A DNA stretch of 64,000 bases. Source: Flavobacterium ammonificans (GTDB lineage: Bacteria; Bacteroidota; Bacteroidia; Flavobacteriales; Flavobacteriaceae). The translations under genes and the position numbers were made by a program. How positions within the stretch are numbered: position 1 is the first letter of the stretch; each line of letters starts with the position of its first letter. Under the pieces are notes generated by a model. It made no database searches. It saw only the letters and a list, made by a program, of their open reading frames with translations, and had not been told where the DNA came from. The DNA lies in NCBI RefSeq assembly GCF_020885975.1, contig NZ_AP025183.1:1488001-1552000 (forward strand). The letters run 5' to 3'. Shown piece by piece: positions 42,623 to 51,667 of this stretch.

Positions 42623-45085
42623 TTAACCTTGAAATTCCATATCACCACCACCATCGTTTAATCTCTTTGGTTGTCTTTCTCTTTCGTTTTTAGCTTTATT
42701 AAAGCGGTACGTGAAGGAAAGAGTGACTTGTCTTACTCGCCATTGCATTTCAGATCTTGAACTAATTACACCAGGTAAGAAAGTCTCCATAATTCTTTTT
42801 CGACCATTAAAAACATCACTTACATTTAGAGTAAATGTTCCTTTATCTTTCATCACATCTTTACTGAAGGCAAGATTAGCACTAAAATTACCAATCACTC
42901 TACCTTGCGCATTAGTTTGACCACCCATATACATTAAATTGGTTTGCCAATCAATTTTGTTTGGAAGTGTAATTTTTGATGTCAATCGGCTAAACCAAGA
43001 TGTCGCTACATTGTCAAAATTTTGAACAATCTTTACGTTATTAAAATTAGTATAAGTAAAATCGCCATCAGTTTCACTTCTAAAAAAGTTGAAGTTAGAA
43101 TTCAACTTCCACCATTTGTATGGAGAATAATTTAAGGTAAATTCAAATCCTGAACGATATTCTGTTGCTAAATTGATCGGTGAACTAATAATTATTGGAG
43201 TTCCGTTTACAAAACTACCCGATTCTCTTCTAGCAAATTGAAATGCGTCAATCGTTTTGTTTACATACAAAGAAGTGCTTAATGTCAATTTAGACCAACG
43301 TTTTATATAACCAAAATCTATTGCATCTGTCATGGATGGATCTAAATCAGGATTACCAACAAAGATGTTAATATTACTAGATAAATTGCTGAATGGGTTT
43401 AATAATCTTCCGCGAGGTCTCTGAATTCTTCGGCTATAGCTTATAGATGTACTTGCCTTATCTGATAACTCGTATGTAAAAAATGCAGATGGGAAGAAAT
43501 TACCGTACTTCTTGGTGTTAAAATCTGATGTAGCCAACTGATTGATTTCAATATTAGAATCCTCATAGCGCAGACCTAAAAGGAATGAGGCTTTATTTTT
43601 TTTGAAACCGTACTGAGAATACAAAGCATTTACCTTTTCTTTATATTGAAGGATATTGGTAAAATTCGGATTAATGACACCGTTAATCATTACTTCATAA
43701 TCAGTAAACAGTTCAGAAAAATCACCTCTATAACCCGCTTCAAATTGACTTCCATTCTTCAATGGCAGCACATAATCACTTTGAATTAAAATTCTGTCTT
43801 GTTTCTGATTATTGATTGTATTGTCTATTTTGATTGCGGTCGTGTTCGTAGCAGTTTCGGTAATAAATGCTGTATTGTCATCATTATTTGACGAAATCGA
43901 ACCATCAATGCTAAATTTATGACCTGGTTTTTTAAAGTTTTTTACAAAATTAGAAGTGTATTCAAAATTTTCACTGTCACTGTCCTCTCTATTCAAACGA
44001 GTTCTTGTATTGTCAAATTCATTTAAAGCAGTTCGGTAATTTTGAAAAACCAAATCGTTATTGATCCCTTTATTATTTCTGTAATTTACAGTATTGGTCC
44101 AAGTGGTAGATTTATTGATATTTAAATCCATCCCCAAGTTGGCATTATACCCTTTACCATATCGATCATTGGTTCTAGGTTCAATAATATAATTTTTAAC
44201 TGAATTATCTGGATTAAGATAGGCAGTTTCATTAATCATATTTCCAGGGCTACTTCTTAAACTATAGCCTTGTGTAGTAAACAAACTAACATTTTTAGTT
44301 TTGTAGTTTACAGTTCCTGTCAAACCAGTATTTTCTGGAATCCCACCACTAGCGATGAATGTTCCATTAAACCCTTGATTCTTTCCCTTTTTCAAGATAA
44401 TATTCAAGATTCCGCCACCGCCTTCTGCGTCATATCTTGCAGATGGATTGGTAATTACTTCCACTTTGTCAATGGCATCAGCAGGAATAATTCGCAGTGC
44501 TTCGACTATATTGATTGCATTCGATGGTCTCCCATCAATTAAGATTCTGACATTTTCATTACCACGCAAACTAACATTTCCCTCTACGTCAACTGACACA
44601 GATGGAATATTCGAAAGCACATCACTTACTGTACCTCCTTTTACCATTAAATCGGTACCTACATTAAAAACTTTTTTATCTAATTTTATCTCAACTGTTG
44701 TTTTTTCAGCGCGGACAACAACTTCGTTTAATTGCGCTGCATCTTCTAAGAGTGCAATTGTTCCTAAATTCGTATTGCTCTGTATTGATTTCGATTTTAT
44801 TTCGGTAGGTTTAAATGAAATAAATTCTATAGAAATTGCATAAGTGCCTGGGTTGACTTCTACAGCAAATTCCCCTTTGTTGTTGGTAATTCCACCCGCA
44901 ACTGCTTTAGGATTGTCTGGTAGGCGTAATGTTATTGTTGCATATTCAAGAGGTTGGTTGGTTGTTTTTTCAACAACTTTACCTGTTACTTTTAATTTTG
45001 CTTTAATTGGTGCTTGTTGACCAAAGCTTATAATACTGCTTAAAAACAGTAGGATTAATGCAATTGCATTTAATTTTTTCATCAA
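42623..45085 (-). CDS. TonB-dependent receptor with carboxypeptidase-like regulatory domain
   Basis: An outer-membrane receptor of 820 residues. The signal peptide is 1 to about 22 (MMKKLNAIALILLFLSSIISFG). A carboxypeptidase-regulatory-like domain follows (LKVTGKVVEKTTNQPLEYATITL, about 30-115). The plug domain (about 120-225) contains VSDVLSNIPSVSVDVEGNVS and VRILIDGRPSN. The rest is the outer-membrane beta-barrel (family Outer_membrane_beta-barrel, TIGR/CirA-like). It is the single-component kind without a SusD partner, so the ligand is unknown: siderophore, metal or peptide are all possible. The C-terminus (RQPKRLNDGGGDMEFQG) extends beyond a normal barrel strand. Confidence 0.92.
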   Translation of the reverse strand: MMKKLNAIALILLFLSSIISFGQQAPIKAKLKVTGKVVEKTTNQPLEYATITLRLPDNPKAVAGGITNNKGEFAVEVNPGTYAISIEFISFKPTEIKSKSIQSNTNLGTIALLEDAAQLNEVVVRAEKTTVEIKLDKKVFNVGTDLMVKGGTVSDVLSNIPSVSVDVEGNVSLRGNENVRILIDGRPSNAINIVEALRIIPADAIDKVEVITNPSARYDAEGGGGILNIILKKGKNQGFNGTFIASGGIPENTGLTGTVNYKTKNVSLFTTQGYSLRSSPGNMINETAYLNPDNSVKNYIIEPRTNDRYGKGYNANLGMDLNINKSTTWTNTVNYRNNKGINNDLVFQNYRTALNEFDNTRTRLNREDSDSENFEYTSNFVKNFKKPGHKFSIDGSISSNNDDNTAFITETATNTTAIKIDNTINNQKQDRILIQSDYVLPLKNGSQFEAGYRGDFSELFTDYEVMINGVINPNFTNILQYKEKVNALYSQYGFKKNKASFLLGLRYEDSNIEINQLATSDFNTKKYGNFFPSAFFTYELSDKASTSISYSRRIQRPRGRLLNPFSNLSSNINIFVGNPDLDPSMTDAIDFGYIKRWSKLTLSTSLYVNKTIDAFQFARRESGSFVNGTPIIISSPINLATEYRSGFEFTLNYSPYKWWKLNSNFNFFRSETDGDFTYTNFNNVKIVQNFDNVATSWFSRLTSKITLPNKIDWQTNLMYMGGQTNAQGRVIGNFSANLAFSKDVMKDKGTFTLNVSDVFNGRKRIMETFLPGVISSRSEMQWRVRQVTLSFTYRFNKAKNERERQPKRLNDGGGDMEFQG

Positions 45086-45171
45086 TTATGATTTTTAATT
45101 ACGGTGTTTAGACTCTATAAACTGGAAAAGGTTACATTAGTCAGTTCATAAATAAAAGTTAAATACGTTAT

Positions 45172-45516
45172 TTACAAAATAAATTGATTCAACTCATCGA
45201 TTACTCTTCCTATAATAGCTTTGTTTCCTTTTACCACAATTGGTCTTTCAATTAGAATAGGGTGATCAACCATTGCTTGAATAATCGCTTCGTCGGTAAG
45301 TTGTTTGTTTTTAAAATTTTCAATCCAAATTTTTTCTTTTACTCGAACCAATTGAATTGGTTTAAAGTTGAGTTTTTGAAGTAACTCTTTAAGATTTTGA
45401 GTTGACAAAGGATTTTCCAGGTATTTGATAATAGTAATTGCTTCTTCTTTTTCAGAAACTAATGCCAAACAGTTTCTTGATTTTCCGCAACGCGGGTTGT
45501 GGTATATTTCAATCAT
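45172..45516 (-). CDS. ArsC/Spx family reductase-like protein (arsenate reductase-type)
   Basis: A thioredoxin-fold protein of 114 residues. EIYHNPRCGKSRNCLALVSE is the ArsC N-terminus with the redox cysteine C10. IIKYLENPLSTQNLKELLQK, HPILIERPIVVKGNKAIIGR (the HP-LIERP motif with catalytic-site arginine) complete the family pattern. The IERP and arginine are kept, so it can be an active glutaredoxin-dependent arsenate reductase. No ars operon surrounds it, so other redox roles are possible. Confidence 0.88.
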   Translation of the reverse strand: MIEIYHNPRCGKSRNCLALVSEKEEAITIIKYLENPLSTQNLKELLQKLNFKPIQLVRVKEKIWIENFKNKQLTDEAIIQAMVDHPILIERPIVVKGNKAIIGRVIDELNQFIL

Positions 45517-45592
45517 AGTATTAATTTTTTGCGAAGTAATGAAAATTGAAATTAAAACTGTATTTTAGAGACATAATTTTACAAATCAAACT

Positions 45593-46504
45593 ATGTTTTT
45601 AGAACAAGTTAGCACAAAAGAATCAGTATTTTGGAAATATTTAGTGGGTTCTTTTATTTTGTTTTGTGCTTCTATAGTTGGGCAATTGCCTTTTACCTTG
45701 GGAGTACTTCTCAAGTCTTATATTGAAAAGACTCCTTATCCAAGTTCGTATGAAGCAACTATGAATTTTTTTGATTCCAATCTGAGCTTGTTTTTGATGT
45801 TAGTCTCATTTCTTTTTGTGTTCTTTCAATTATATGCTTTAGTTCGGTTTTTTCACAAACAATCATTTATACAAATCATTACATCTCGAACTAAGATAGA
45901 TTGGCAACGCGTCTTATTTTCATTTTCTATTTGGGCTGGAATCTCAAGCGTTTCCACAGTTGTTGTTTACATTTTGTATCCAGAGGATTTCATAGTTCAG
46001 TTGAATTGGATTCCATTTTTGATTTTATTTGGTATTGGATTATTACTTTTTCCTTTCCAAATAGGTTGTGAAGAATTAATATTTAGAGGATACTTGATGC
46101 AAGGTTTTGGAAATTTGGCAAAAAACAAATGGTTTCCATTATTGATGACGTCAGTTATTTTTGGATTGCTTCATATTTATAATCCCGAAGTAGATAAAAT
46201 GGGATATTCTGTTTTAATCTATTATATCGGTACAGGTTTATTTCTAGGAATTATCACTTTGATGGATGACGGAATAGAATTAGCCTTGGGTTTTCATTTT
46301 GCCAATAATTTTATCGCAGCTTTATTGGTCACTTCGGATTGGACTGCATTTCAAACCCATTCCATTTTAAAAAGTACCTCAGATCCAAGTGTTTTCTTTG
46401 ATATCATTTTACCGGTGAGTATTATTTTTCCAATGCTAATTTTGGTTTTTGCAAAAAAATACCATTGGTCTAATTGGGGTGAAAAATTAACAGGAAGATT
46501 TTAA
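45593..46504 (+). CDS. CPBP family intramembrane metalloprotease
   Basis: A CAAX-protease/bacteriocin-processing (Abi) membrane protein of 303 residues with about eight membrane helices. The motifs are QIGCEELIFRGYLMQG (EExxxR), FGLLHIYNPEVD (FxxxH) and ALGFHFANNFIAA (HxxxN/B). These form the metal site of this family. It lies 21 bases upstream of menE and is probably co-transcribed with it. The substrate is unknown. Confidence 0.9.
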   Translation: MFLEQVSTKESVFWKYLVGSFILFCASIVGQLPFTLGVLLKSYIEKTPYPSSYEATMNFFDSNLSLFLMLVSFLFVFFQLYALVRFFHKQSFIQIITSRTKIDWQRVLFSFSIWAGISSVSTVVVYILYPEDFIVQLNWIPFLILFGIGLLLFPFQIGCEELIFRGYLMQGFGNLAKNKWFPLLMTSVIFGLLHIYNPEVDKMGYSVLIYYIGTGLFLGIITLMDDGIELALGFHFANNFIAALLVTSDWTAFQTHSILKSTSDPSVFFDIILPVSIIFPMLILVFAKKYHWSNWGEKLTGRF

Positions 46505-46525
46505 ATATTACTTAAATAAATACTA

Positions 46526-47566
46526 ATGAGTACAGTAACTTATCAAAACGTTCACAACAAGTTCAAATTAAATGGCTTTAGTTTTACCAAAGACGATTTA
46601 CTTCGTGTTGCCTATTCGTTTATTAAAGAAGGCGAAAATTATGAGAAACCACTGGGAATATTTATTCTGGATTGGTTTGATGCAAAACCCTATTTGGAAA
46701 TGAATACCTCGGGTTCTACAGGAGTACCAAAAAATATTCGTGTAGACAAACAAGCGATGGTCAATTCGGCTTTAGCAACAGGTGATTTTTTTGATTTACA
46801 ACCAGGGCAAAAAGTATTACATTGTTTGCCAACGGATTATGTTGCGGGTAAAATGATGTTTGTAAGAGCCTTTATTTTAGGTTTAGACATGGAATTTGTA
46901 GCACCAAGTTCGCATCCATTAGAAGGAGTAAAAGGATCTTTTGATTTTTGTGGAATGGTGCCTTTACAAGCTAAAAATTCTATGAAAGACTTAGGCCGAA
47001 TTAAAACGTTAATTATTGGAGGTGCCAAAGTAAATAAAACTTTAGAACAAGAGTTAGTTAAGGTTCCGTCTCAGATTTATGAAACTTACGGAATGACCGA
47101 AACGATTACGCATATTGCAGCAAAGCGAATAGGAGAGAGTGCTTTTTCGGTCTTGCCTAATGTAAAAATCACAATTGATGACAGACAGTGTTTAGTGATT
47201 GATGCGCATAAAATTAGTACTGAAACTATCAAGACTAATGATTTGGCCGAATTAATTTCAGATACTCAGTTTGTTTGGAAAGGCCGTATTGATAACGTGA
47301 TTAATAGCGGCGGGATCAAATTAATTCCGGAGCAAATAGAAGAAAAACTAGCATCCTCAATTTCAAACTGCTTTTTTGTGTACGGACAAGCAGATGAACT
47401 TTTAGGAGAAAAATTAGTCTTGTATGTGGAAGGGGAATTAATGCCAATTGACGAATCTATTTTTGAAGTTTTAGACAAATACGAAAAACCAAAAGAGATT
47501 GTATTTATTTCAGAATTTAAGCGAACTGCTACCGGTAAAGTAATACGAGACCAAAGTATTGGTTAA
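46526..47566 (+). CDS. menE: o-succinylbenzoate-CoA ligase (MenE-like AMP-binding enzyme)
   Basis: Activates o-succinylbenzoate to its CoA thioester for menaquinone synthesis. The AMP-binding P-loop is EMNTSGSTGVPKNIRVDKQA, then SQIYETYGMTETITHIAAKR (A5 motif), FVWKGRIDNVINSGGIKLIP (A7/A8, short form of GR-D-I--GG) and the A10 lysine in KRTATGKVIRDQSIG. The 346 residues are short for the superfamily, as the N-terminal subdomain is reduced; this compact form is usual in Bacteroidota MenE. The pathway assignment also rests on menB, menA and menC at 31-35 kb. Confidence 0.9.
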   Translation: MSTVTYQNVHNKFKLNGFSFTKDDLLRVAYSFIKEGENYEKPLGIFILDWFDAKPYLEMNTSGSTGVPKNIRVDKQAMVNSALATGDFFDLQPGQKVLHCLPTDYVAGKMMFVRAFILGLDMEFVAPSSHPLEGVKGSFDFCGMVPLQAKNSMKDLGRIKTLIIGGAKVNKTLEQELVKVPSQIYETYGMTETITHIAAKRIGESAFSVLPNVKITIDDRQCLVIDAHKISTETIKTNDLAELISDTQFVWKGRIDNVINSGGIKLIPEQIEEKLASSISNCFFVYGQADELLGEKLVLYVEGELMPIDESIFEVLDKYEKPKEIVFISEFKRTATGKVIRDQSIG

Positions 47567-47582
47567 TTAATTTAGAGAATAA

Positions 47583-47610
47583 AAAAAGAGAGGTAATTAC
47601 CTCTCTTTTT
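47583..47610. terminator. Bidirectional terminator, menE / carboxylase
   Basis: Perfect palindrome AAAAAGAGAGGTAA / TTACCTCTCTTTTT between convergent genes. Confidence 0.93.
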
Positions 47611-47613
47611 ATT

Positions 47614-49242
47614 TTATGTTTGAATCACCCCTAAATTAAATGGTTTCTCAATAGGAGCGTGGTTGGCCGCTTCAATTCCCATCGAAATCCATGTTCGCGT
47701 TTCTATAGGATCAATAATGGCATCAGTCCATAATCGAGATGCGGAATAGTAAGGCGACACTTGTTCGTCATAACGCGCTTTTATTTTGGCAAACAATTCA
47801 GCTTCTTTGGCTTCATCAACTTGTTCTCCTTTTGCTTTAAGTGAATTGGCTTCAATTTGCGCCAATACTTTGGCAGCTTGTGTACCACCCATTACAGCTA
47901 ACTCAGCACTCGGCCAAGCCACAATCAAACGGGGATCGTAGGCTTTGCCACACATGGCATAGTTTCCTGCTCCATAAGAGTTGCCAACAATGACAGTGAA
48001 TTTTGGCACTACCGAATTGGAAACTGCATTCACCATTTTAGCTCCGTCTTTTATAATACCGCCATGCTCCGATTTACTACCTACCATAAATCCAGTTACA
48101 TCTTGTAAAAACACTAACGGAATTTTCTTTTGGTTGCAATTGGCTATAAATCGTGTTGCTTTGTCTGCTGAATCGGTGTAAATCACCCCACCAAATTGCA
48201 TTTCGCCGTTTTTAGTTTTGACTACTTTTCGTTGATTGGCTACAATTCCCACAGCCCAACCGTCAATTCGAGCATAACCCGTGATAATAGTTTGACCGTA
48301 GCCTTCTTTGTAGGCTTCAAATTCGGAATTATCCACCATTCGCTTGATGATTTCCATCATATCGTATTGATCGGTGCGTGCTTTTGGTAACACGCCATAC
48401 AATTCGTTTTCGTCTTGAGCAGGTTTTTCTGATTTGATTCGGTTGAAACCGGCTTTGTTATAATCGCCAATTTTATCAACGATATTTTTTATTTTGTCCA
48501 AAGCGTCTTTGTCGTCTTTGGCTTTATAATCAGTCACTCCTGAGATTTCGCAATGCGTTGTTGCACCACCTAATGTCTCGTTGTCAATGCTTTCGCCAAT
48601 AGCGGCTTTCACTAAATAACTTCCGGCTAAAAAGATACTTCCGGTTTTGTCTACAATTAAAGCTTCGTCACTCATAATGGGTAAGTACGCCCCGCCAGCC
48701 ACACAACTTCCCATCACTGCCGAAATTTGAGTAATTCCCATACTGCTCATTAAGGCATTGTTTCTGAATATGCGACCAAAGTGTTCTTTGTCAGGAAAAA
48801 TTTCATCTTGTAAAGGCAAATACACCCCAGCACTATCCACTAAATAGATAATAGGAATGCGATTTTCCATGGCAATTTCTTGCGCACGAAGGTTTTTCTT
48901 AGCGGTTATTGGAAACCAAGCACCCGCTTTTACAGTCGCATCATTGGCAACGACAATACATTGTTTTCCTTTGATGTATCCTAGTTTAACTACGACCCCG
49001 CCCGATGGACAGCCGCCGTGTTCTTTGTACATTCCTTCGCCCACAAAGGCTCCAATTTCAATACTTTTTTCGTTAGCATCAAGTAAATAATCAATACGTT
49101 CACGTGCTGTCATTTTTCCTTCAGCATGTAATTTTTGAATGCGTTTTTCTCCGCCTCCCAGTTTTACTTCTCCCAACTTTCTGCGGAGTTCCGAAAGTAA
49201 TAATTTGTTGTGATCTTCGTTTTTATTGAAATTCAAATCCAT
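47614..49242 (-). CDS. Acyl-CoA carboxylase beta (carboxyltransferase) subunit
   Basis: A biotin-dependent carboxyltransferase of 542 residues. GKMTARERIDYLLDANE is the family N-terminus. VANDATVKAGAWFPITAKKN, LVDSAGVYLPLQDEIFPDKE and AVMGSCVAGGAYLPIMSDEA form the first crotonase-like domain; FVSGSYLV-like (IFLAGSYLVKAAIGE), LQDVTGFMVGSKSEHGGIIK and VIVGNSYGAGNYAMCGKAYD form the second. The sequence resembles methylcrotonyl-CoA carboxylase more than propionyl-CoA carboxylase, because of SAGVYLP and the FPDKEHFG loop. No biotin carboxylase subunit is adjacent. It probably serves leucine breakdown. Confidence 0.9.
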   Translation of the reverse strand: MDLNFNKNEDHNKLLLSELRRKLGEVKLGGGEKRIQKLHAEGKMTARERIDYLLDANEKSIEIGAFVGEGMYKEHGGCPSGGVVVKLGYIKGKQCIVVANDATVKAGAWFPITAKKNLRAQEIAMENRIPIIYLVDSAGVYLPLQDEIFPDKEHFGRIFRNNALMSSMGITQISAVMGSCVAGGAYLPIMSDEALIVDKTGSIFLAGSYLVKAAIGESIDNETLGGATTHCEISGVTDYKAKDDKDALDKIKNIVDKIGDYNKAGFNRIKSEKPAQDENELYGVLPKARTDQYDMMEIIKRMVDNSEFEAYKEGYGQTIITGYARIDGWAVGIVANQRKVVKTKNGEMQFGGVIYTDSADKATRFIANCNQKKIPLVFLQDVTGFMVGSKSEHGGIIKDGAKMVNAVSNSVVPKFTVIVGNSYGAGNYAMCGKAYDPRLIVAWPSAELAVMGGTQAAKVLAQIEANSLKAKGEQVDEAKEAELFAKIKARYDEQVSPYYSASRLWTDAIIDPIETRTWISMGIEAANHAPIEKPFNLGVIQT

Positions 49243-49338
49243 TGAAATGCTTTTTTGTCAAATTAGAAAGCGAAAATACGAAATCATACAACCATTTTGT
49301 ATGGTTGTAGATGTTATATTTTTGATAAAATTGTAGGA

Positions 49339-50337
49339 CTATTTTTTAGAATCTTCTACAAGACGTTTTAAAATCGCCCATTGTTTTAATGCATCTCTAG
49401 CATCAACGGCTGGGTAACCTAAAACGGTTTTTCCCGCCTCTACATTACTTACAACTCCTGAACCCGCACCTACAATAGCGCCGTCGCCAAGAGTTGTGTG
49501 GTCTTTAATAGAAGCGCTTCCGCCAATGATAACACCTGTTCCTAAAGTAACAGAACCTGCCAATCCAGAGTTTCCAGCCATAATACAAAAACGACCTAGT
49601 TTACTGTTGTGACCAATTTGAACTAAATTGTCAATTTTACAGCCGTCGCCTAAAACGGTAGAACTAAATTTCCCTCGGTCTACGCAAGAGTTAGCCCCAA
49701 TTTCAACGCCATTTCCAATCACGACATTCCCAATTTGCGGAATCTTCACCAAGCCTTTTTCAGGATCAGGTCTGAAACCAAAACCATCAGCGCCAATAGT
49801 CGCATTAGGATGGATGATACAATGATGACCAATATGACAACGTTCACGAACTACAGTTCCTGACCAAATTACAGTATTATTTCCAATGGAACATTCGTCC
49901 AAAACGGTTACGTTAGGGTAGAGGATGGTATTTTCTCCGATGGTTGTTTTGGGACCAACATACACATTGGCTCCAATTTTACTCCCTTTTCCAATTGTAG
50001 CTGAAGCATCAATTACGGCAGTTGGATGAATTTCGACATGAAATACGGGACTTGGCGGTGCAAAAAGTTCCAATACCTGTGACATCGCTAAATCGGCATT
50101 TTTTACTTTGATAAATATCCGATTGTCTCCAGGTTCGATGCTAATATCTTCGTTGACTACAGCAGCACAGGCTTTTGAAGTAGCCCAATTTTTTTCATAT
50201 TTTCGGTGACCAATAAAAGTAATTTCAGTTGCAGATGCTTCGTCTAGTTGTTCAGGAGCGGTAATTGTGGGGTTAATTGATCCAACAATAGTACCTTTGA
50301 GTACTTCGTTGATCTCTTGAATAGAATACGATTTCAT
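49339..50337 (-). CDS. lpxD: UDP-3-O-acylglucosamine N-acyltransferase
   Basis: Adds the second 3-hydroxyacyl chain in lipid A synthesis; 332 residues from ATG 50337. The N-terminal uridine-binding domain (YSIQEINEVLKG... ATEITFIGHRKYEKNW) precedes a left-handed beta helix of hexapeptide repeats (IDASATIGKGSKIGANVYVG and many more). The catalytic histidine region is VQIGHNSKLGRFCIMAGNSG and FGFRPDP is the LpxD substrate motif. A TTG at 50382 extends the frame but gives no family N-terminus. It stands outside an lpx operon, so it may be a second lpxD copy. Confidence 0.92.
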   Translation of the reverse strand: MKSYSIQEINEVLKGTIVGSINPTITAPEQLDEASATEITFIGHRKYEKNWATSKACAAVVNEDISIEPGDNRIFIKVKNADLAMSQVLELFAPPSPVFHVEIHPTAVIDASATIGKGSKIGANVYVGPKTTIGENTILYPNVTVLDECSIGNNTVIWSGTVVRERCHIGHHCIIHPNATIGADGFGFRPDPEKGLVKIPQIGNVVIGNGVEIGANSCVDRGKFSSTVLGDGCKIDNLVQIGHNSKLGRFCIMAGNSGLAGSVTLGTGVIIGGSASIKDHTTLGDGAIVGAGSGVVSNVEAGKTVLGYPAVDARDALKQWAILKRLVEDSKK

Positions 50338-50419
50338 AGTTTTAGGTTGGTTAATAACAGTATTTAATTCAAATAAAATCAATTAAAGATGAAATCACAA
50401 CTTTTTTGAAAATAAAAAG

Positions 50420-50454
50420 CTCCTCAAACTATTCTTAATTAGAAAGCTGAGGAG
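50420..50454 (-). terminator. prfB terminator
   Basis: CTCCTCA / TGAGGAG arms with a 21-base AT-rich loop; on the minus strand a TTTTTATTTT run follows. It lies between prfB and lpxD. Confidence 0.75.
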
Positions 50455-50479
50455 TTGTATTTTGAGTTTAAAATGAAGT

Positions 50480-51578
50480 TTATTCTTCTTCTTTTTGTCC
50501 CATCATCATCAGATAAGCTTTCAAGAAATGGTCAATTTCTCCATTCATCACGCCATCTACATCGGTTGATTCGAATCCGCTACGAACGTCTTTGACTAAT
50601 TTGTAGGGGTGCATTACGTAATTTCTAATTTGCGATCCCCATTCAATTTTCATCTTACCTGCTTCAATATCGGCACGTTGGGCAAGTTGTTTTTTCAACT
50701 CAATTTCGTACAATTGCGAACGAAGCATTTGCATCGCACGGTTTCTATTATCGTGTTGCGAACGCGTTTCCGAACATTGAATCTGAATGCCTGTTGGTTT
50801 GTGTACCAATTGTACTTTAGTCTCTACCTTATTTACATTTTGTCCACCAGCACCACTGGAACGAGCAGTAGTAATTTCGATATCTGCTGGATTAATGTCT
50901 ATTTCGATGGTATCATCTACTAACGGATACACATAAACAGAAACAAACGACGTATGTCTTTTGGCATTGCTATCAAAAGGCGAAATTCGTACTAATCGAT
51001 GCACACCATTTTCTCCTTTCAAATAACCAAAAGCATAATCGCCTTCAATTTCCAAAGTCACAGTTTTGATTCCCGCTACATCACCTTCCTGGAAGTTCAA
51101 TTCTTTGACTTTGTAGCCTTGTTTTTCAGCCCACATCAAGTACATTCGCATCAACATAGAGGCCCAATCACAACTTTCTGTACCTCCGGCACCAGCCGTA
51201 ATTTGTAGCACGGCGCTCAAAGTATCTCCTTCTTCCGAAAGCATATTTTTGAATTCAATGCTTTCTATATGCAACTCGGTGGCACGATATTGTTCGTCTA
51301 ATTCTTCTACCGAAAGTTCGCCTTCTTTGTAAAATTCATACGCTAACTGCAATTCATCACTCAGCTCAACAGCTTTGTTGTAATCTTCAATCCACTTTTT
51401 CTTGTTTCGAAGGTTTTTGACAACGATTTCAGCTTCTTTGGCATTGTTCCAAAAGTCAGGTGCAAAGGTCTTTTCTTCCTCGTTTGTAATTTCAATTAAT
51501 TTGGCATCAACGTCAAAGATACCTCCTCAACGCACCAAGGCGTTCTACAATACCTTTTATTTGTTCGGTAGTTGTCAT
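50480..51578 (-). CDS. prfB: Peptide chain release factor 2, with programmed +1 frameshift
   Basis: RF2 ends translation at UGA and UAA codons. Translation starts at ATG 51578 and reads 21 codons ([20 protein letters not shown] plus L) to an in-frame TGA at 51515-51513. The preceding sequence AGGAGGTATCTTTGAC is the classical RF2 shift site: an internal Shine-Dalgarno (51527-51522), CTT and TGA followed by C. A +1 shift at 51515 joins the second frame, which runs to 50480. The product is 365 residues, the same as E. coli RF2. The catalytic GGQ is in [15 protein letters not shown]. The frame broken by the TGA is a regulatory device, not a mutation. Confidence 0.97.
51512..51527 (-). promoter_or_regulatory. 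RF2 programmed frameshift site
   Basis: AGGAGG, TAT, CTT, TGA, C on the minus strand. When RF2 is scarce, the ribosome slips from CTT to TTT and reads GAC; when RF2 is abundant it stops at TGA. An internal AGGAGG is notable here because few genes in this window have a Shine-Dalgarno sequence. Confidence 0.96.
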
Positions 51579-51667
51579 AAATTATGTAATTTTGTGAGGC
51601 AAAAATAAGACTTTTTTAAGGAAAGACAATTCGACTATTGTTTGTCCTTCACTATAACAACATAAAA

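Noticed and set aside
44270..44843. Plus-strand frames inside the TonB-dependent receptor gene
   Set aside because: They are shadows of the barrel-coding strand with no start signals of their own.
51353..51578. prfB as a pseudogene broken by a TGA
   Set aside because: The TGA sits exactly at the conserved RF2 frameshift site with AGGAGG and CTT before it; the joined product has the full normal length.
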